Shown here piece after piece: positions 19,441-28,536 of a stretch of DNA of 64,000 nt. Position numbers and translations under genes: made by a program. Position 1 is the stretch's first letter. Every line of letters starts with the position of its first letter. Where the stretch lies: positions 496,001 through 560,000 of the forward strand of contig NZ_LWLB01000023.1 of the NCBI RefSeq assembly GCF_001905145.1, written 5' to 3'. This DNA is from Nocardiopsis sp. TSRI0078 (GTDB lineage: Bacteria > Actinomycetota > Actinomycetes > Streptosporangiales > Streptosporangiaceae). The notes under the pieces are model-generated. The model had not been told where the DNA came from. It did no database searches and worked only from the letters and a program-made list of their open reading frames with translations.

Positions 19441-20906
19441 GGGTTGACTCCTTGCTGGTTCGTTCCGGCGGCCTCGTCGCCGCCGCTGGTGGGACTGTTC
19501 GTCGTGAGGGTGCCGAGCAGGCGCTCGGCCTCCTGTCCGGCGTCGGCGACGCACGCGGGGATCCCCACGCCGCCGTAGACCGCGCCGCACACTCCGAGAC
19601 CCGGGCTGCGGGCGACGTCGGCGCGTACGCGCGCGACGAGGTCCGCGTGGCCGACGGCGTACTGCGGCAGCCCGTCGGTCCACCGGGTGACCCTGCTCTC
19701 CAGGGGCGCCCCCGTCATGCCGGTGACCGTGGCCAGGTCGCGCGCGGCGGCCCGGACCAGCTCCTCGTCGGAGCGCTCCAGGACCTTCTCCTCGCCGAAC
19801 CTGCCGATGGAGCAGCGCAGCACCACCAGGTCGTCGCCGGGGTTGGCCCTGGCCAGCTCCTCGGCGAGCCAGGGCCACTTGTTGCTGGAGAAGGTGGCGG
19901 CCTTGATGGTGAGCCCCTCCCCCGCCGGAACGAGGAAGCCGGTACCGGCGAGCGGCTCGGGAAAGGCCGAGGCGGGCAGCGCCATGGTCACCAGGGCCAT
20001 GCCGGCGTACTCGACGCCGCGCAGGTCGCGTGAGGCGCCGGGCGCGTACTCGGCGAGCAGCCGGGAGGCCTCCGGTGCGGGGCAGGCCAGCAGGACGGCG
20101 TCACAGGAGATGCGCTCGTTGCTGTCCAGGTGGACCCGCCAGCCCTCGGGAAGCCGCTGCAGGGCGCGGACCCGGGTACCCGTACGCAGGCTGTCGGCGT
20201 GGCGATCGGCCAGGGCCCCGGCGAGTTCGGCCACGCCCCCGCGCAGGGAGGCGAAGACGGGCCCCGGCCTCGTGGGCGCCGCTCCCCTGCCCCGGAGGCT
20301 GGCGTGCACGGCACGCGTCAGGGAGCGGTCGCGGCGGGCCATGGGCGCGATCTGCGGCAGCGTCGAGTCCAGAGAGAGCCGGTCGGCACGGCCCGCGTAC
20401 ACGCCTCCCAGAAGGGGTTCGACGAGGCGGTCGACGACCTCGGAACCCATGCGGGCGCCCACGTAGTCGGCGACGGAGACGTCGCCGCGCACCGGCGTTC
20501 GGGGCAGCACCAGGTCGAGTCCGGCCCGCAGGGTGCCCCTCCGTGAGAGCACCCCGCTGCGGGCGAGCGCGCGCAGGTCGCCGGGCACGCCCATGAGCTG
20601 CCCCTTGGGCAGCGGGCGCACCCGTCCGCGGCTGTAGAGGGAGGCCGCGCCGGGGCCGGGATGCACCACGCGCTCGTCCAGGCCCAGTTCGGAGAACAGG
20701 TCGACCGCCTCGGGACGTCTGGCGAGCACCGCCTCGGCGCCCGCGTCGACCGGCACCCCGGCCACCGGTGAGGCACGCAGCTTGCCACCCGGGGAGTCGG
20801 CGGCCTCCAGCACGGTGACGGAGGCGCCCAGACCGGTGAGGCGGTGCGCGGCGGTGAGTCCGGAGATCCCGCCCCCGACCACGACGACGTGCGGTGCTTC
20901 AGGCAT
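19437..20906 (-). CDS. hemG: Coproporphyrinogen/protoporphyrinogen oxidase
   Basis: 489 residues from ATG 20906, preceded by a GGAG. It is an FAD flavoprotein that oxidises coproporphyrinogen III to coproporphyrin III in Gram-positive bacteria (also named HemY/CgoX). The Rossmann motif [17 protein letters not shown] opens the protein, and [18 protein letters not shown] near the end is the C-terminal FAD contact. It is coupled by a 4-nt overlap to hemQ, two steps later in the pathway, which supports the coproporphyrin route. Confidence 0.93.
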   Translation of the reverse strand: MPEAPHVVVVGGGISGLTAAHRLTGLGASVTVLEAADSPGGKLRASPVAGVPVDAGAEAVLARRPEAVDLFSELGLDERVVHPGPGAASLYSRGRVRPLPKGQLMGVPGDLRALARSGVLSRRGTLRAGLDLVLPRTPVRGDVSVADYVGARMGSEVVDRLVEPLLGGVYAGRADRLSLDSTLPQIAPMARRDRSLTRAVHASLRGRGAAPTRPGPVFASLRGGVAELAGALADRHADSLRTGTRVRALQRLPEGWRVHLDSNERISCDAVLLACPAPEASRLLAEYAPGASRDLRGVEYAGMALVTMALPASAFPEPLAGTGFLVPAGEGLTIKAATFSSNKWPWLAEELARANPGDDLVVLRCSIGRFGEEKVLERSDEELVRAAARDLATVTGMTGAPLESRVTRWTDGLPQYAVGHADLVARVRADVARSPGLGVCGAVYGGVGIPACVADAGQEAERLLGTLTTNSPTSGGDEAAGTNQQGVNP

Positions 20907-21068
20907 GTCTCCAGCCTCCCAGATGACGTGGGTCACCGTGATCCACCATCCCCTTCGACACTCCGTGATCCGGGTCGCGTCCGCGGCGGAGGACCCGGCC
21001 GCTCCGCCGTTGTGCGGTCGTTACCACAGGGTTCGAAACGAGCCCGTCCCGGGGTACGTCGGAGGGTC

Positions 21069-22103
21069 ATGGCTATTTCAGCGTTTTCCCCCGCGCGCCG
21101 GGGCGCCGGGGCAGTGCTCTCCATGGGTCTGGCCGCCCTGCTGGCCACGGCCTGCTCCGCCTCCGGCCAGAGCGCCGGCGTCACCGCCGAGCACGCTCCC
21201 GGGACCGAGGACCGCTCGGCCGCCCAGGAACAGGCCGCCCAGGAGGACCAGACCACCGAGGAGGGTCAGGCCTCCGGCGAGGGCGGCGGCTCGCCCGTCG
21301 GCTCCGACGTGGAGATCGGCGACCGGCAGCTGGTCCACACCGCCGACCTGACGGTCCGGGTCGAGGACGTGTCCGAGGCGGTGGAGCAGGCCAAGGAGCT
21401 GGCCATCGGGGCGGACGGCTACATCGCCTCGGAGACGGTCTCCACGCCCGAGGGCGGTACCCCGGAGGGATCGCTGACGCTGCGCATCCCGAGCGAGGGC
21501 TACGAGGGGGCCCTGGAGGGCCTGGCGGAGCTGGGCGACCGGTCCGACCTGGAGCGCTCGGTACAGGACGTCACCGAGGAGGTCGCGGACGTCGAGAGCC
21601 GCGTCGAGTCCTCCGAGGCGGCCCTGGAGACGCTGCGCGGCTACCTGGAGGAGGCCGAGGACGTCGACGACCTGCTGCGGGTGGAGAGCGAGATCCACAA
21701 GCGCCAGTCGGAGCTGGAGGCGTTCCAGGCACGGTTGGAGACGCTGCGCAACCAGACGGCGTACTCGACGGTGCACCTGACCCTGCGTCCCCCGGAGACC
21801 TACCTGGAGGAGCCGGCGGACGAGTCGATCGGCTTCCTGGGCGGTCTGGAGCGCGGCTGGCGCGCGCTGGTCGCGTTCGGCCAGAGCATCGCCGTGGTCG
21901 CGGGCTGGCTGCTGCCCTTCCTGGTGGTCGCCGCCGTGCTGGGCGCGGGACCGCTGTGGTGGTACCGCTCCCGTCGCAGGGGGCGCTCCGTCGGCACCGC
22001 CGGGGAGGGCGCCCCCAAGGACGGGGCAGCGGAGGACGCGGGCTCCGGCACCCCCGAGCGGCCCTCCGGTGAGACGGAGGGCGGGCCCACGAAGGAGGAT
22101 TGA
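21069..22103 (+). CDS. DUF4349 lipoprotein
   Basis: 344 residues; GGAGGGTC precedes the ATG. An N-terminal signal ends in a lipobox (LLATACSAS), so the protein should be lipid-anchored outside the membrane. Residues 32-80 are an acidic Gln/Glu-rich linker. The DUF4349 core follows (RQLVHTADLTVRVEDVSEAV, a long coiled-coil DVESRVESSEAALETLRGY, then HLTLRPPETY). A single C-terminal transmembrane helix (about 271-297) has a short basic tail. The function is unknown. The stop codon coincides with the end of a transposon-like right end, so the last residues may have been set by an insertion. Confidence 0.87.
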   Translation: MAISAFSPARRGAGAVLSMGLAALLATACSASGQSAGVTAEHAPGTEDRSAAQEQAAQEDQTTEEGQASGEGGGSPVGSDVEIGDRQLVHTADLTVRVEDVSEAVEQAKELAIGADGYIASETVSTPEGGTPEGSLTLRIPSEGYEGALEGLAELGDRSDLERSVQDVTEEVADVESRVESSEAALETLRGYLEEAEDVDDLLRVESEIHKRQSELEAFQARLETLRNQTAYSTVHLTLRPPETYLEEPADESIGFLGGLERGWRALVAFGQSIAVVAGWLLPFLVVAAVLGAGPLWWYRSRRRGRSVGTAGEGAPKDGAAEDAGSGTPERPSGETEGGPTKED

Positions 22104-22190
22104 CGTCCTCACCGGGGTGGACCCCGGCGATTCCCACAGCCTCGCGGCTGTGGGCGCGGTGCGCCTCGCGGCGTCCGCTGGTTCCTGCGT
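22100..22190 (-). mobile_element. Solitary IS200/IS605-type right end (remnant)
   Basis: Read on the minus strand, the segment ends with two hairpins, CCCACAGCC-GCGA-GGCTGTGGG (22154-22133) and CCGGGG-TCCA-CCCCGG (22127-22112), then GAGGACGTCAA ending at 22100. This layout matches the right ends/omega-RNA 3' ends of tnpB-bearing IS200/IS605 elements in actinomycetes, whose conceptual translation typically reads GIPxxQGGEDVN; here it reads VGIAGVHPGEDVN. TCAA at the edge matches the usual right-end cleavage sequence. No tnpA or tnpB is nearby. The hairpins may now act as terminators for the DUF4349 gene. The left boundary is uncertain. Confidence 0.6.
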
Positions 22191-22199
22191 AGCACCATG

Positions 22200-22236
22200 C
22201 GGCGGCGCCCGCCCCTCCCGGGACCGGGCGCCGCCG
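22200..22236 (-). terminator. Terminator after hemE
   Basis: CGGCGGCGCCCG pairs with CGGGCGCCGCCG (12 bp) around a 13-nt loop that can itself pair CCC/GGG. It lies about 60 nt beyond the hemE stop on the minus strand. Confidence 0.6.
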
Positions 22237-22296
22237 GCCCCGCCCCGCCGGTCCGGTTCCGGACCGCCGCGGAGGAGGGCGGTGCAGACCCCGTCC

Positions 22297-23328
22297 TCAG
22301 ACCGCGGTCTCCTCGTGCACGAACTCGGTGAGCCGCTGGAGCGCGTCCGGGTCGGTGCTGGGCAGCACGCCGTGGCCCAGGTTGAAGATGTGCGCGTCGG
22401 CGGCCCGGCCCCGGGAGAGGATGTCGCGGGTGCGCTCGGCGACGACCTCCCACGGCGCGAACAGCGTGGCCGGGTCCAGGTTGCCCTGGAGCGCCGTGTT
22501 CGGCTGGACGCGCTGGGCCGCCTTGTCCAGCGGCACCCGCCAGTCCACGCCCACGACGTCGGCCCCGGCCTCGCTGAGCAGGCCGAGCAGCTCGCCGGTA
22601 CCCACTCCGAAGTGGATGCGCGGCACCTCGTACTCGCTGAGCTGGCCGAAGATCCACGAGGTGTAGGGCAGCACCGAGGCGCGGTAGTCCTCGGCGCTCA
22701 GGGCGCCCACCCAGGAGTCGAAGAGCTGTACGGCGCTGGCTCCCGCCTGGATCTGGGTGCGCAGGAAGCCCAGCGTGATCGCGGCCAGGCGGCGCATCAG
22801 CTCGTCCCACAGCTCGGGCTCGCCGTACATGAGCGCCTTGGTGTGCTCGTGGTTCTTGGACGGCCCGCCCTCGATGAGGTAGGAGGCCAGGGTGAACGGG
22901 GCGCCCGCGAAGCCGATGAGGGGCTTGTCGCCCAGCTCGCCGACCAGCCGGCCCACCGCCTCGGTCACGTAGGGCAGGTCGTCGGGCTCGATCTCGCGCA
23001 GCCGCTTGATGCCGGTCGCGTCCCGGATCGGGTCGGCGACCACGGGGCCGACCCCGGGCTTGATGTCCAGGTCGATGCCGATGGCCTTGAGAGGGACGAC
23101 GATGTCGCTGAAGTAGATCGCGGCATCGACGTCGTAGCGGCGCACCGGCTGCATCGTGATCTCGGTGATCATGTCGGGGCGCGCGCACGCCTCAAGCATC
23201 GGCACGTCGGCTCGGACCCGTCGGTACTCGGGCAGGGAGCGCCCGGCCTGGCGCATGAACCACACCGGCGTGTGGGACACGGGAAGGCGCCGGCAGGCGC
23301 GGAGGAATGGAGATTCTTGCAGCGTCAC
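22297..23328 (-). CDS. hemE: Uroporphyrinogen decarboxylase
   Basis: 343 residues from GTG 23328 (GAGGA directly abuts it; an upstream GTG start cannot be excluded). It decarboxylates uroporphyrinogen III to coproporphyrinogen III, feeding HemG. Signature 1 is PVWFMRQAGRSLPEYR, and signature 2 is the segment around GFAGAPFTLASYLIEGG. YFSDIVVP and GNLDPATLF are further conserved segments. It is on the same strand as hemG-hemQ but separated from them by the DUF4349 gene on the other strand, so it is a separate transcript. Confidence 0.94.
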   Translation of the reverse strand: MTLQESPFLRACRRLPVSHTPVWFMRQAGRSLPEYRRVRADVPMLEACARPDMITEITMQPVRRYDVDAAIYFSDIVVPLKAIGIDLDIKPGVGPVVADPIRDATGIKRLREIEPDDLPYVTEAVGRLVGELGDKPLIGFAGAPFTLASYLIEGGPSKNHEHTKALMYGEPELWDELMRRLAAITLGFLRTQIQAGASAVQLFDSWVGALSAEDYRASVLPYTSWIFGQLSEYEVPRIHFGVGTGELLGLLSEAGADVVGVDWRVPLDKAAQRVQPNTALQGNLDPATLFAPWEVVAERTRDILSRGRAADAHIFNLGHGVLPSTDPDALQRLTEFVHEETAV

Positions 23329-23634
23329 TCCTCGATCGTGCCATGTCCTCGCCCGAGCTCTCACCCGGATCGCCGAACCCGGCACCTCCGGCGGCCGCTC
23401 CCGGTGTGTGCGCGACGTGTCCGCCGGCGGACCCCTCCCGCCGCGAACGGACGCGGACAGGCCCTTCCGAAGGCGCCCCGGTCCCAAGATCATCACAAAA
23501 CACCGACACGCCGGACGAACTCCGCCTCGCGGCCCGTGACTCGTGCCACGGTCTCTTGCGTGCCCACCCCCTTGCCCGTGCGGGGAGGCGGAGCACGCCC
23601 AGACCATCCCCCGCCGAGACGTGATCACCACAGA
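23329..23634. promoter_or_regulatory. Divergent promoter region hemE / DUF3000
   Basis: 306 bases without a supported gene. The stretch 23487-23505 (AAGATCATCACAAAACACC) is locally AT-rich and a likely promoter core, but no -10/-35 pair stands out on either strand. Confidence 0.35.
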
Positions 23635-24231
23635 ATGAAGGCTGACGTTTCCACCATGCCCGATGTCGGTAGCGCCGAGAACGAACACGAGACGTTCCGG
23701 CGAGCGGTCGAGGCCCTGCGCTCACCCCTCCTGCGCCCCGAGATCACCGTCCGGGAGATCCCCGCCCCCCAGCGGCTGGCCCCCCACTCCGCCGCCGTTT
23801 CGGCCGAGGTGACCGTGAACGGCGAGGAGGTCGCCTGGGGACGGCTCATCGTGCTCTACGATCCCGAGAACACCCGTGACTGGCCGGGTCCCTTCCGTGT
23901 GGTCTGCCAGGTCAACTCCGAACTGGAGTCGGAGATAGCGGCCGATCCGCTGCTCGGACCGGTCGCCTGGAGCTGGCTGACCGACGCCTTGGACGCCAAC
24001 GGCGCCACGCACCACACGCTCAGCGGCACGGTCACCCGGGCCACCACCGAGGGCTTCGGCACGAAGGCGGACCAGGGCGCCACCACCGAGGTCGAGATGC
24101 GGGCCTCGTGGACGCCGGAGTCCGACGACCTGTCGGGGCACGTCAACGCGTGGTCGGCGCTGCTGGCCTCCGCTGCGGGGCTGCCTCCGCTGGACGTCAC
24201 CGACATCGCCCGGCAGCGTTCCCGGCCCTGA
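23635..24231 (+). CDS. DUF3000 family protein
   Basis: 198 residues from ATG 23635; ATG 23656 is an alternative and neither has a clear Shine-Dalgarno. Actinobacteria-specific DUF3000 proteins are encoded beside RNase D-like genes, as here. Characteristic stretches are FRRAVEALRSPLLRPEITVRE, EEVAWGRLIVLYDPENTRDW and PVAWSWLTDALDANGA. There are no catalytic motifs and no membrane segments. Gene pairing suggests a link to RNA processing or haem/isoprenoid neighbours, but no function is established. Confidence 0.85.
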   Translation: MKADVSTMPDVGSAENEHETFRRAVEALRSPLLRPEITVREIPAPQRLAPHSAAVSAEVTVNGEEVAWGRLIVLYDPENTRDWPGPFRVVCQVNSELESEIAADPLLGPVAWSWLTDALDANGATHHTLSGTVTRATTEGFGTKADQGATTEVEMRASWTPESDDLSGHVNAWSALLASAAGLPPLDVTDIARQRSRP

Positions 24232-24304
24232 ACGGACCCGCCCCGCACAGGAACCCGGACGGCCCGGATCCGCGTCCGGTGGCGACAGCGCATACCGTAG
24301 TGGT

Positions 24305-25567
24305 GTGGCGAACGCGTTGAACTCCAAGACAGAACCCCGCGAACCAGGCAACGACGACGCTGAGAGGGCGCCCCTGCTCCGGGAACCGCGCGAGGGCCTG
24401 CCCGAGGTCACCTCCGACGCCGACGCGCTGGCCGGCGTGGTCGCCGCGGTCTCCGCCGGGACCGGCCCCGTGGCGGTGGACGCCGAGCGGGCCTCCGGCT
24501 ACCGGTACGGACAGCGTGCGTACCTGGTACAGCTGCGCCGCGAGGGGGCGGGGTCGGCGCTGATCGATCCCATCGCCTGCCCCGACCTGGGCACGCTGGG
24601 CGACGCCGTCGGCGACGCCGAGGTGGTGCTGCACGCCGCGCACCAGGACCTGCCCTGTCTGACCGAGGTCAACCTGCGTCCCCGGACCCTGTTCGACACC
24701 GAGCTGGCCGGGCGGCTGCTGGGCTACCAGAGGGTCGGGCTGGGCTTCATGGTGGAGCGGATACTGCACGTGCGGCTGGCCAAGGAGCACTCGGCCGTGG
24801 ACTGGTCGCAGCGCCCGCTGCCGGAGGACTGGCTGCGGTACGCGGCGCTGGACGTGGAGATCCTCATCGAGCTGCGCAACGCCCTGGAGGCCGAGCTGGA
24901 GGAGGCCGGGAAGCTGGGGTGGGCCCGCGAGGAGTTCGCCGCGGTCCTGGCCGCCCCGCCCAAGGAACCGCGTCCCGACCCCTGGCGGCGCACCTCGGGC
25001 ATCCACCGCGTGCGCAACCAGCGCGCCCTGGCCGCCGTACGCGAGCTGTGGTACGAACGCGACCGCATCGCCCAGGAGCGTGACATCTCGCCCGGGCGTG
25101 TCCTGCCGGACGCGGCGATCGTGGAGGCGGCGACGACCATGCCGCGCACCACGGCGGAGCTGGCCGACATCCGGCAGTTCGGGATCAAGCTGGCGCGGCG
25201 CTACCTGACCACGTGGATCAAGGCGGTCAACCGGGCCCGCGACATGGCGCAGACCGATCTGCCCCGGCCCAACGCCCCGGGCGACGGGCCGCCACCGGTG
25301 AACCGGTGGGCGGACCGGGCTCCGGAGGCGGCGAGCCGGCTGGAGTCGGTCCGGGCCACGGTCACGGGGATCGCCGAGGACGTCGTGATGCCGACCGAGA
25401 ACCTGCTGCTGCCGGACACCGTGCGCCGCCTGGCGTGGGCACCGCCGCAGACCGTGGACCCCGACACCGTGGGACGTTTCCTGCGCGAGCGCGGGGCCCG
25501 CGAGTGGCAGATCGGACTGACCGCGCAACCCCTGGCCACAGCGCTGCTCGAAGCCGAGAAGGCGTAG
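24305..25567 (+). CDS. RNase D-like 3'-5' exoribonuclease with HRDC domain
   Basis: 420 residues. The DEDD exonuclease domain is at about 35-205, with DxE in VAVDAERASG, the second Asp in HAAHQDLPCL, and YAALDVEILIEL containing the DEDDy tyrosine and aspartate. An HRDC nucleic-acid-binding domain follows at about 235-310 (RALAAVRELWYERDRIAQE). The C-terminal 100 residues are an actinobacterial extension. It is expected to trim the 3' ends of stable RNAs. The GTG at 24305 lacks a ribosome-binding site; TACCGT (24293-24298) is 6 nt upstream, so a leaderless transcript is likely. Confidence 0.9.
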   Translation: MANALNSKTEPREPGNDDAERAPLLREPREGLPEVTSDADALAGVVAAVSAGTGPVAVDAERASGYRYGQRAYLVQLRREGAGSALIDPIACPDLGTLGDAVGDAEVVLHAAHQDLPCLTEVNLRPRTLFDTELAGRLLGYQRVGLGFMVERILHVRLAKEHSAVDWSQRPLPEDWLRYAALDVEILIELRNALEAELEEAGKLGWAREEFAAVLAAPPKEPRPDPWRRTSGIHRVRNQRALAAVRELWYERDRIAQERDISPGRVLPDAAIVEAATTMPRTTAELADIRQFGIKLARRYLTTWIKAVNRARDMAQTDLPRPNAPGDGPPPVNRWADRAPEAASRLESVRATVTGIAEDVVMPTENLLLPDTVRRLAWAPPQTVDPDTVGRFLRERGAREWQIGLTAQPLATALLEAEKA

Positions 25568-25679
25568 CCTTTTACCCTCCTCTCACCCGACGAATCCAAG
25601 GGTGACCGAAGTCACCACCCCCCAAGGGCGTTTGGTGCCTGTTCCGTAGCCCCATGTCCGATTAAGTTATAGAAACGTG

Positions 25680-25696
25680 CCTTGGGAGTACCAAGG
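25680..25696 (+). promoter_or_regulatory. 5' UTR hairpin upstream of the TPR gene
   Basis: CCTTGG-GAGTA-CCAAGG lies 10 nt after an AT-rich TTATAGAAA stretch (25667-25675) that could be the -10 region, and 62 nt before the GTG start. It would sit at the very 5' end of the mRNA, where such stems stabilise transcripts. Confidence 0.35.
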
Positions 25697-25758
25697 CCTT
25701 GTCCAACGGGAGTTATGCCGCAGGCCACAAGCCGCGGTGCGCGAGCAGGGGAAAAGTG

Positions 25759-26808
25759 GTGAGTGTGCTGACGTTCTGGCGTGCGTTGCTGCGCGAGACC
25801 GGGCTGAAGGGTGCGTCCAAGACCCGTTCGGCCGATACCGCCGCGCCCACGCGCGAGGAGCACCCCGTGGAACAGTCGGCCACGGTGCCCGTGCCGAGCC
25901 CGGCACCGGTGGGCGGCGCGCCCACCGAGCCGCTGTCCCTGCCCGAGGAACGGGGGGAGTCGTCGGCCGCCGAGGCGTCGACCGCGAGGACGCGGGTCGC
26001 CGAGGCGGACGGGGCGCCCACGCCCGCCCCCACGGCCGGGATGCGTGCCGCCTCCCTGGAGCGGACGCTGCGGTCCCTGGTGGAGCGGCTGGGCACCGAG
26101 CACCCGGACACGATCACCGCACGCAACAACCTGGCGACCAAGTACGCGCAGATGGGGCGCCGCCAGGCGGCCGTGCAGCAGTTCGAGCTGGCGCTGGCCG
26201 AGGCGGTGGAGGTCTTCGGTGACGAGCACCCGCGCACCGAGATCATCCGCGAGAACCTGGCCTGGGCCTACGAGGACGCCGGTCGGCCCGCGGACGCCTC
26301 CGGGCAGTGGGAGCTGCTGCTGCGCGAGCGCGAGCGCCAGTTCGGCCCCTCCGACGAGGACACGGTGGAGGCGCGCATGCGCCTGGCGGTCTGCTACCGG
26401 CGCAGCGGGCGCCTGGACGCGGCCGTGGCGCACTACGAGCGGGCCATCGAGGACGTGTCCTCGACCGAGCGCCGCGAGGAGCTGCGGCTGGGCCTGAGCG
26501 CCGCGCAGAACATGTCCGGGCGGTACGACGAGGCGATCACGCAGCTGCGGATGGTGCTGGCCGGACGGCGGCGCCGGATGGGCAAGGGCCACCTGGACAC
26601 CCTGACGGTGCACCACCGGTTGGGCCGCGCCTACACCCAGGCGGGCCGCCCCGACGAGGCGGTGGAGGTGCTGCGCGACGCCTACCGTGTGGCGCTGAAC
26701 TCCTCCGGCGACCCGGAGGTGCGGCGGCTGACCCTGCGGCTGCGCCGCGACCTGGCCGGCGCCTACAACGCCGCCGGCCGCCACCGCGAGGCCAAGGCCC
26801 TGCTGTAG
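25759..26808 (+). CDS. Tetratricopeptide-repeat (kinesin-light-chain-like) protein
   Basis: 349 residues from GTG 25759 with GGGGA 7 nt upstream; earlier in-frame starts lack a site. After a short N-terminus and a low-complexity Pro/Ala/Glu-rich stretch (about 30-110), at least five TPR units of 42 residues follow, each with the pattern A...L...Y...G....A. Examples are TITARNNLATKYAQMGRRQA and LTVHHRLGRAYTQAGRPDEA. The family is a protein-interaction scaffold; the partner is unknown. It is cytosolic and ends at a strong terminator. Confidence 0.85.
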   Translation: MSVLTFWRALLRETGLKGASKTRSADTAAPTREEHPVEQSATVPVPSPAPVGGAPTEPLSLPEERGESSAAEASTARTRVAEADGAPTPAPTAGMRAASLERTLRSLVERLGTEHPDTITARNNLATKYAQMGRRQAAVQQFELALAEAVEVFGDEHPRTEIIRENLAWAYEDAGRPADASGQWELLLRERERQFGPSDEDTVEARMRLAVCYRRSGRLDAAVAHYERAIEDVSSTERREELRLGLSAAQNMSGRYDEAITQLRMVLAGRRRRMGKGHLDTLTVHHRLGRAYTQAGRPDEAVEVLRDAYRVALNSSGDPEVRRLTLRLRRDLAGAYNAAGRHREAKALL

Positions 26809-26827
26809 GGCGTGAGCGGAACCGTTG

Positions 26828-26861
26828 CTCGGGGCCGGGGGTGCCAACCCCCGGCCCCGAG
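26828..26861 (+). terminator. Terminator after the TPR gene
   Basis: CTCGGGGCCGGGGGT and ACCCCCGGCCCCGAG form a perfect 15-bp stem with loop GCCA, 20 nt after the stop. Confidence 0.8.
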
Positions 26862-26909
26862 GCGTGTGCGGGGGGTGCGCCGCGGTGTGTCAGGGTGTGC
26901 CCCGGGTCC

Positions 26910-27074
26910 GGCGGTGGGAGGACGTCCGGCGGTGAGGGCGTCGATGACGTACCCGGCCATGAGGGGGCGGGCCAGGCCGGTGACGCCGCCCGGGAAGGTG
27001 AGCGCTCCTCCCCGAAGGAGCACGCGCCGGCGGAGCCGGACGTGCTCCCACAATCGGCGCGAAGGCGCCCTGGG
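26910..27074 (-). pseudogene. Remnant of an ABC-exporter N-terminal membrane domain
   Basis: About 55 codons on the minus strand read like the first helix and elbow of an ABC exporter (SRRLWEHVRLRRRVLLRG, then GLARPLMAGYVIDALTAGRP). No start codon belongs to it, and the frame dissolves into proline/threonine-rich noise on both sides within a 528-nt gap. I read it as a decayed fragment. A chance similarity in GC-rich sequence is possible. Confidence 0.35.
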
Positions 27075-27260
27075 CGCGGCCCGGGGCATCGCCGGGCGGG
27101 GCCCGTGTCCTGGCTGTCCGCTCCCCCGCCACGTGCCACCCGGGATGTGGTCGTCCGCACGGAGTCCGCGCCGAGCCGACCGTGCGCCGACCGCGGGGAC
27201 CACCGACGGGGGTCGCGGACCGTCCCTGGTGCGCCGCATCGGCCGAACTTGCCGGACCGG

Positions 27261-27292
27261 GCTACTCGCACAAGTTGTTACTGACGAGTAGC
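27261..27292. promoter_or_regulatory. Nested operator-like palindromes before fadA
   Basis: GCTACTCG (27261-27268) is repeated inverted as CGAGTAGC (27285-27292). Inside the right arm, TACT-GACG-AGTA (27279-27290) is a second inverted repeat. The elements end 44 nt before the thiolase GTG. TACT...AGTA sites are of the kind bound by TetR-family fatty-acid regulators; assigning a specific regulator is inference. Confidence 0.5.
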
Positions 27293-27336
27293 ATGGGTGG
27301 AACAGTCCACCCACCCCTTGGAGAAGGAGGGCAATC

Positions 27337-28536
27337 GTGCCGCGAACTGCCCGCGATGTCGTGTTTGTCGACGGGGTCCGCACCCCGTTCGGCAAGTCTG
27401 GCAAGGGTCTCTACGCCGAGACACGCGCCGACGACCTCGTCGTACGCGTGATCCGCGAACTGATGCGCCGCAACCCGGGCCTGCCCGCCGAGCGCGTCGA
27501 CGAGGTCGCCATCGCCGCCACCACCCAGATCGGCGACCAGGGCCTGACGATCGGGCGCAGCGCCGCGATCCTCGCCGGGTTGCCGAGCAGCGTCCCCGGC
27601 TACGCCATCGACCGCATGTGCGCCGGTGCGCTCACGGCCGTCACCACCTCCGGCGCCGGCATCTCCTTCGGTGCCTACGACGTGGTCATCGCGGGCGGTG
27701 TCGAGCACATGGGCCGCCACCCCATGGGCGAGGGCGTCGACCCCAACCCGCGCTTCCTCTCCGAGAAGCTCGTGGACCCGTCCGCGCTGGTCATGGGCAA
27801 CACCGCCGAGAACCTGCACGACCGGTTCCCGAGCATCACCAAGGAGCGCGCCGACGCCTACGCGGTGCGCAGCCAGGAGAAGGTCGCCAAGGCCTACGCC
27901 GACGGCAAGATCCAGGAGGACCTGGTCGAGGTCCTGGTCCGCTCCCTGGAGCAGGGCTACGGCCTGGCCACCCGGGACGAGCCGCCGCGGCCGGGCACCA
28001 CCATGGAGTCGCTGGCCTCCCTGAAGACCCCGTTCCGCGCGCACGGCAACGTGACGCCCGGCAACGCCGCCGGCCTCAACGACGGCGCCACCGGCGCCCT
28101 CCTGGCCGCCGAGGACGTGACCCAGGAGCTGGGGCTGGACGCCAGGATGCGCCTGGTGGACTTCTCCTTCGCCGGCGTGGACCCCGAGGTCATGGGCGTG
28201 GGCCCGGTCCCCGCCACCGAGAAGCTGTTCGCCCGCCAGGGCATCTCGATGGACGAGATCGGCCTCATCGAGATCAACGAGGCCTTCGCCGTGCAGGTGC
28301 TGGCCTTCCTGGAGCACTTCGGCCTCGCCGACGACGACGCCCGCGTCAACCAGTGGGGCGGCGCCATCGCCATGGGCCACCCGCTGGCCTCCTCGGGCGT
28401 GCGCCTGATGATGCAGCTCGCGCGCCAGTTCGCCGAGCGCCCCGACGTCCGCTACGGCCTGACCACCATGTGCGTGGGCATGGGCATGGGCGGAACCGTC
28501 CTGTGGGAGAACACCAACTACGAGGGGGGCAAGTGA
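27337..28536 (+). CDS. Thiolase family protein (acetyl-CoA acyltransferase, FadA-type)
   Basis: 399 residues; GAGAAGGAGG lies 6 nt before the GTG. It catalyses thiolytic cleavage of 3-ketoacyl-CoA in beta-oxidation. The catalytic residues are Cys95 in DRMCAGAL, His348 in MGHPLASSG and Cys379 in CVGMGMGG. NEAFAVQ is the conserved thiolase asparagine segment. It overlaps the next gene by 4 nt (GTGA), forming the alpha/beta pair of the fatty-acid oxidation complex. Confidence 0.93.
   Translation: MPRTARDVVFVDGVRTPFGKSGKGLYAETRADDLVVRVIRELMRRNPGLPAERVDEVAIAATTQIGDQGLTIGRSAAILAGLPSSVPGYAIDRMCAGALTAVTTSGAGISFGAYDVVIAGGVEHMGRHPMGEGVDPNPRFLSEKLVDPSALVMGNTAENLHDRFPSITKERADAYAVRSQEKVAKAYADGKIQEDLVEVLVRSLEQGYGLATRDEPPRPGTTMESLASLKTPFRAHGNVTPGNAAGLNDGATGALLAAEDVTQELGLDARMRLVDFSFAGVDPEVMGVGPVPATEKLFARQGISMDEIGLIEINEAFAVQVLAFLEHFGLADDDARVNQWGGAIAMGHPLASSGVRLMMQLARQFAERPDVRYGLTTMCVGMGMGGTVLWENTNYEGGK

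Noticed and set aside
22100..22154. Plain terminator pair after the DUF4349 gene
   Set aside because: Considered as the simple explanation, but the conserved GACGTCAA end and the GEDVN-type translation fit a transposon right end better; the terminator role is retained as secondary.
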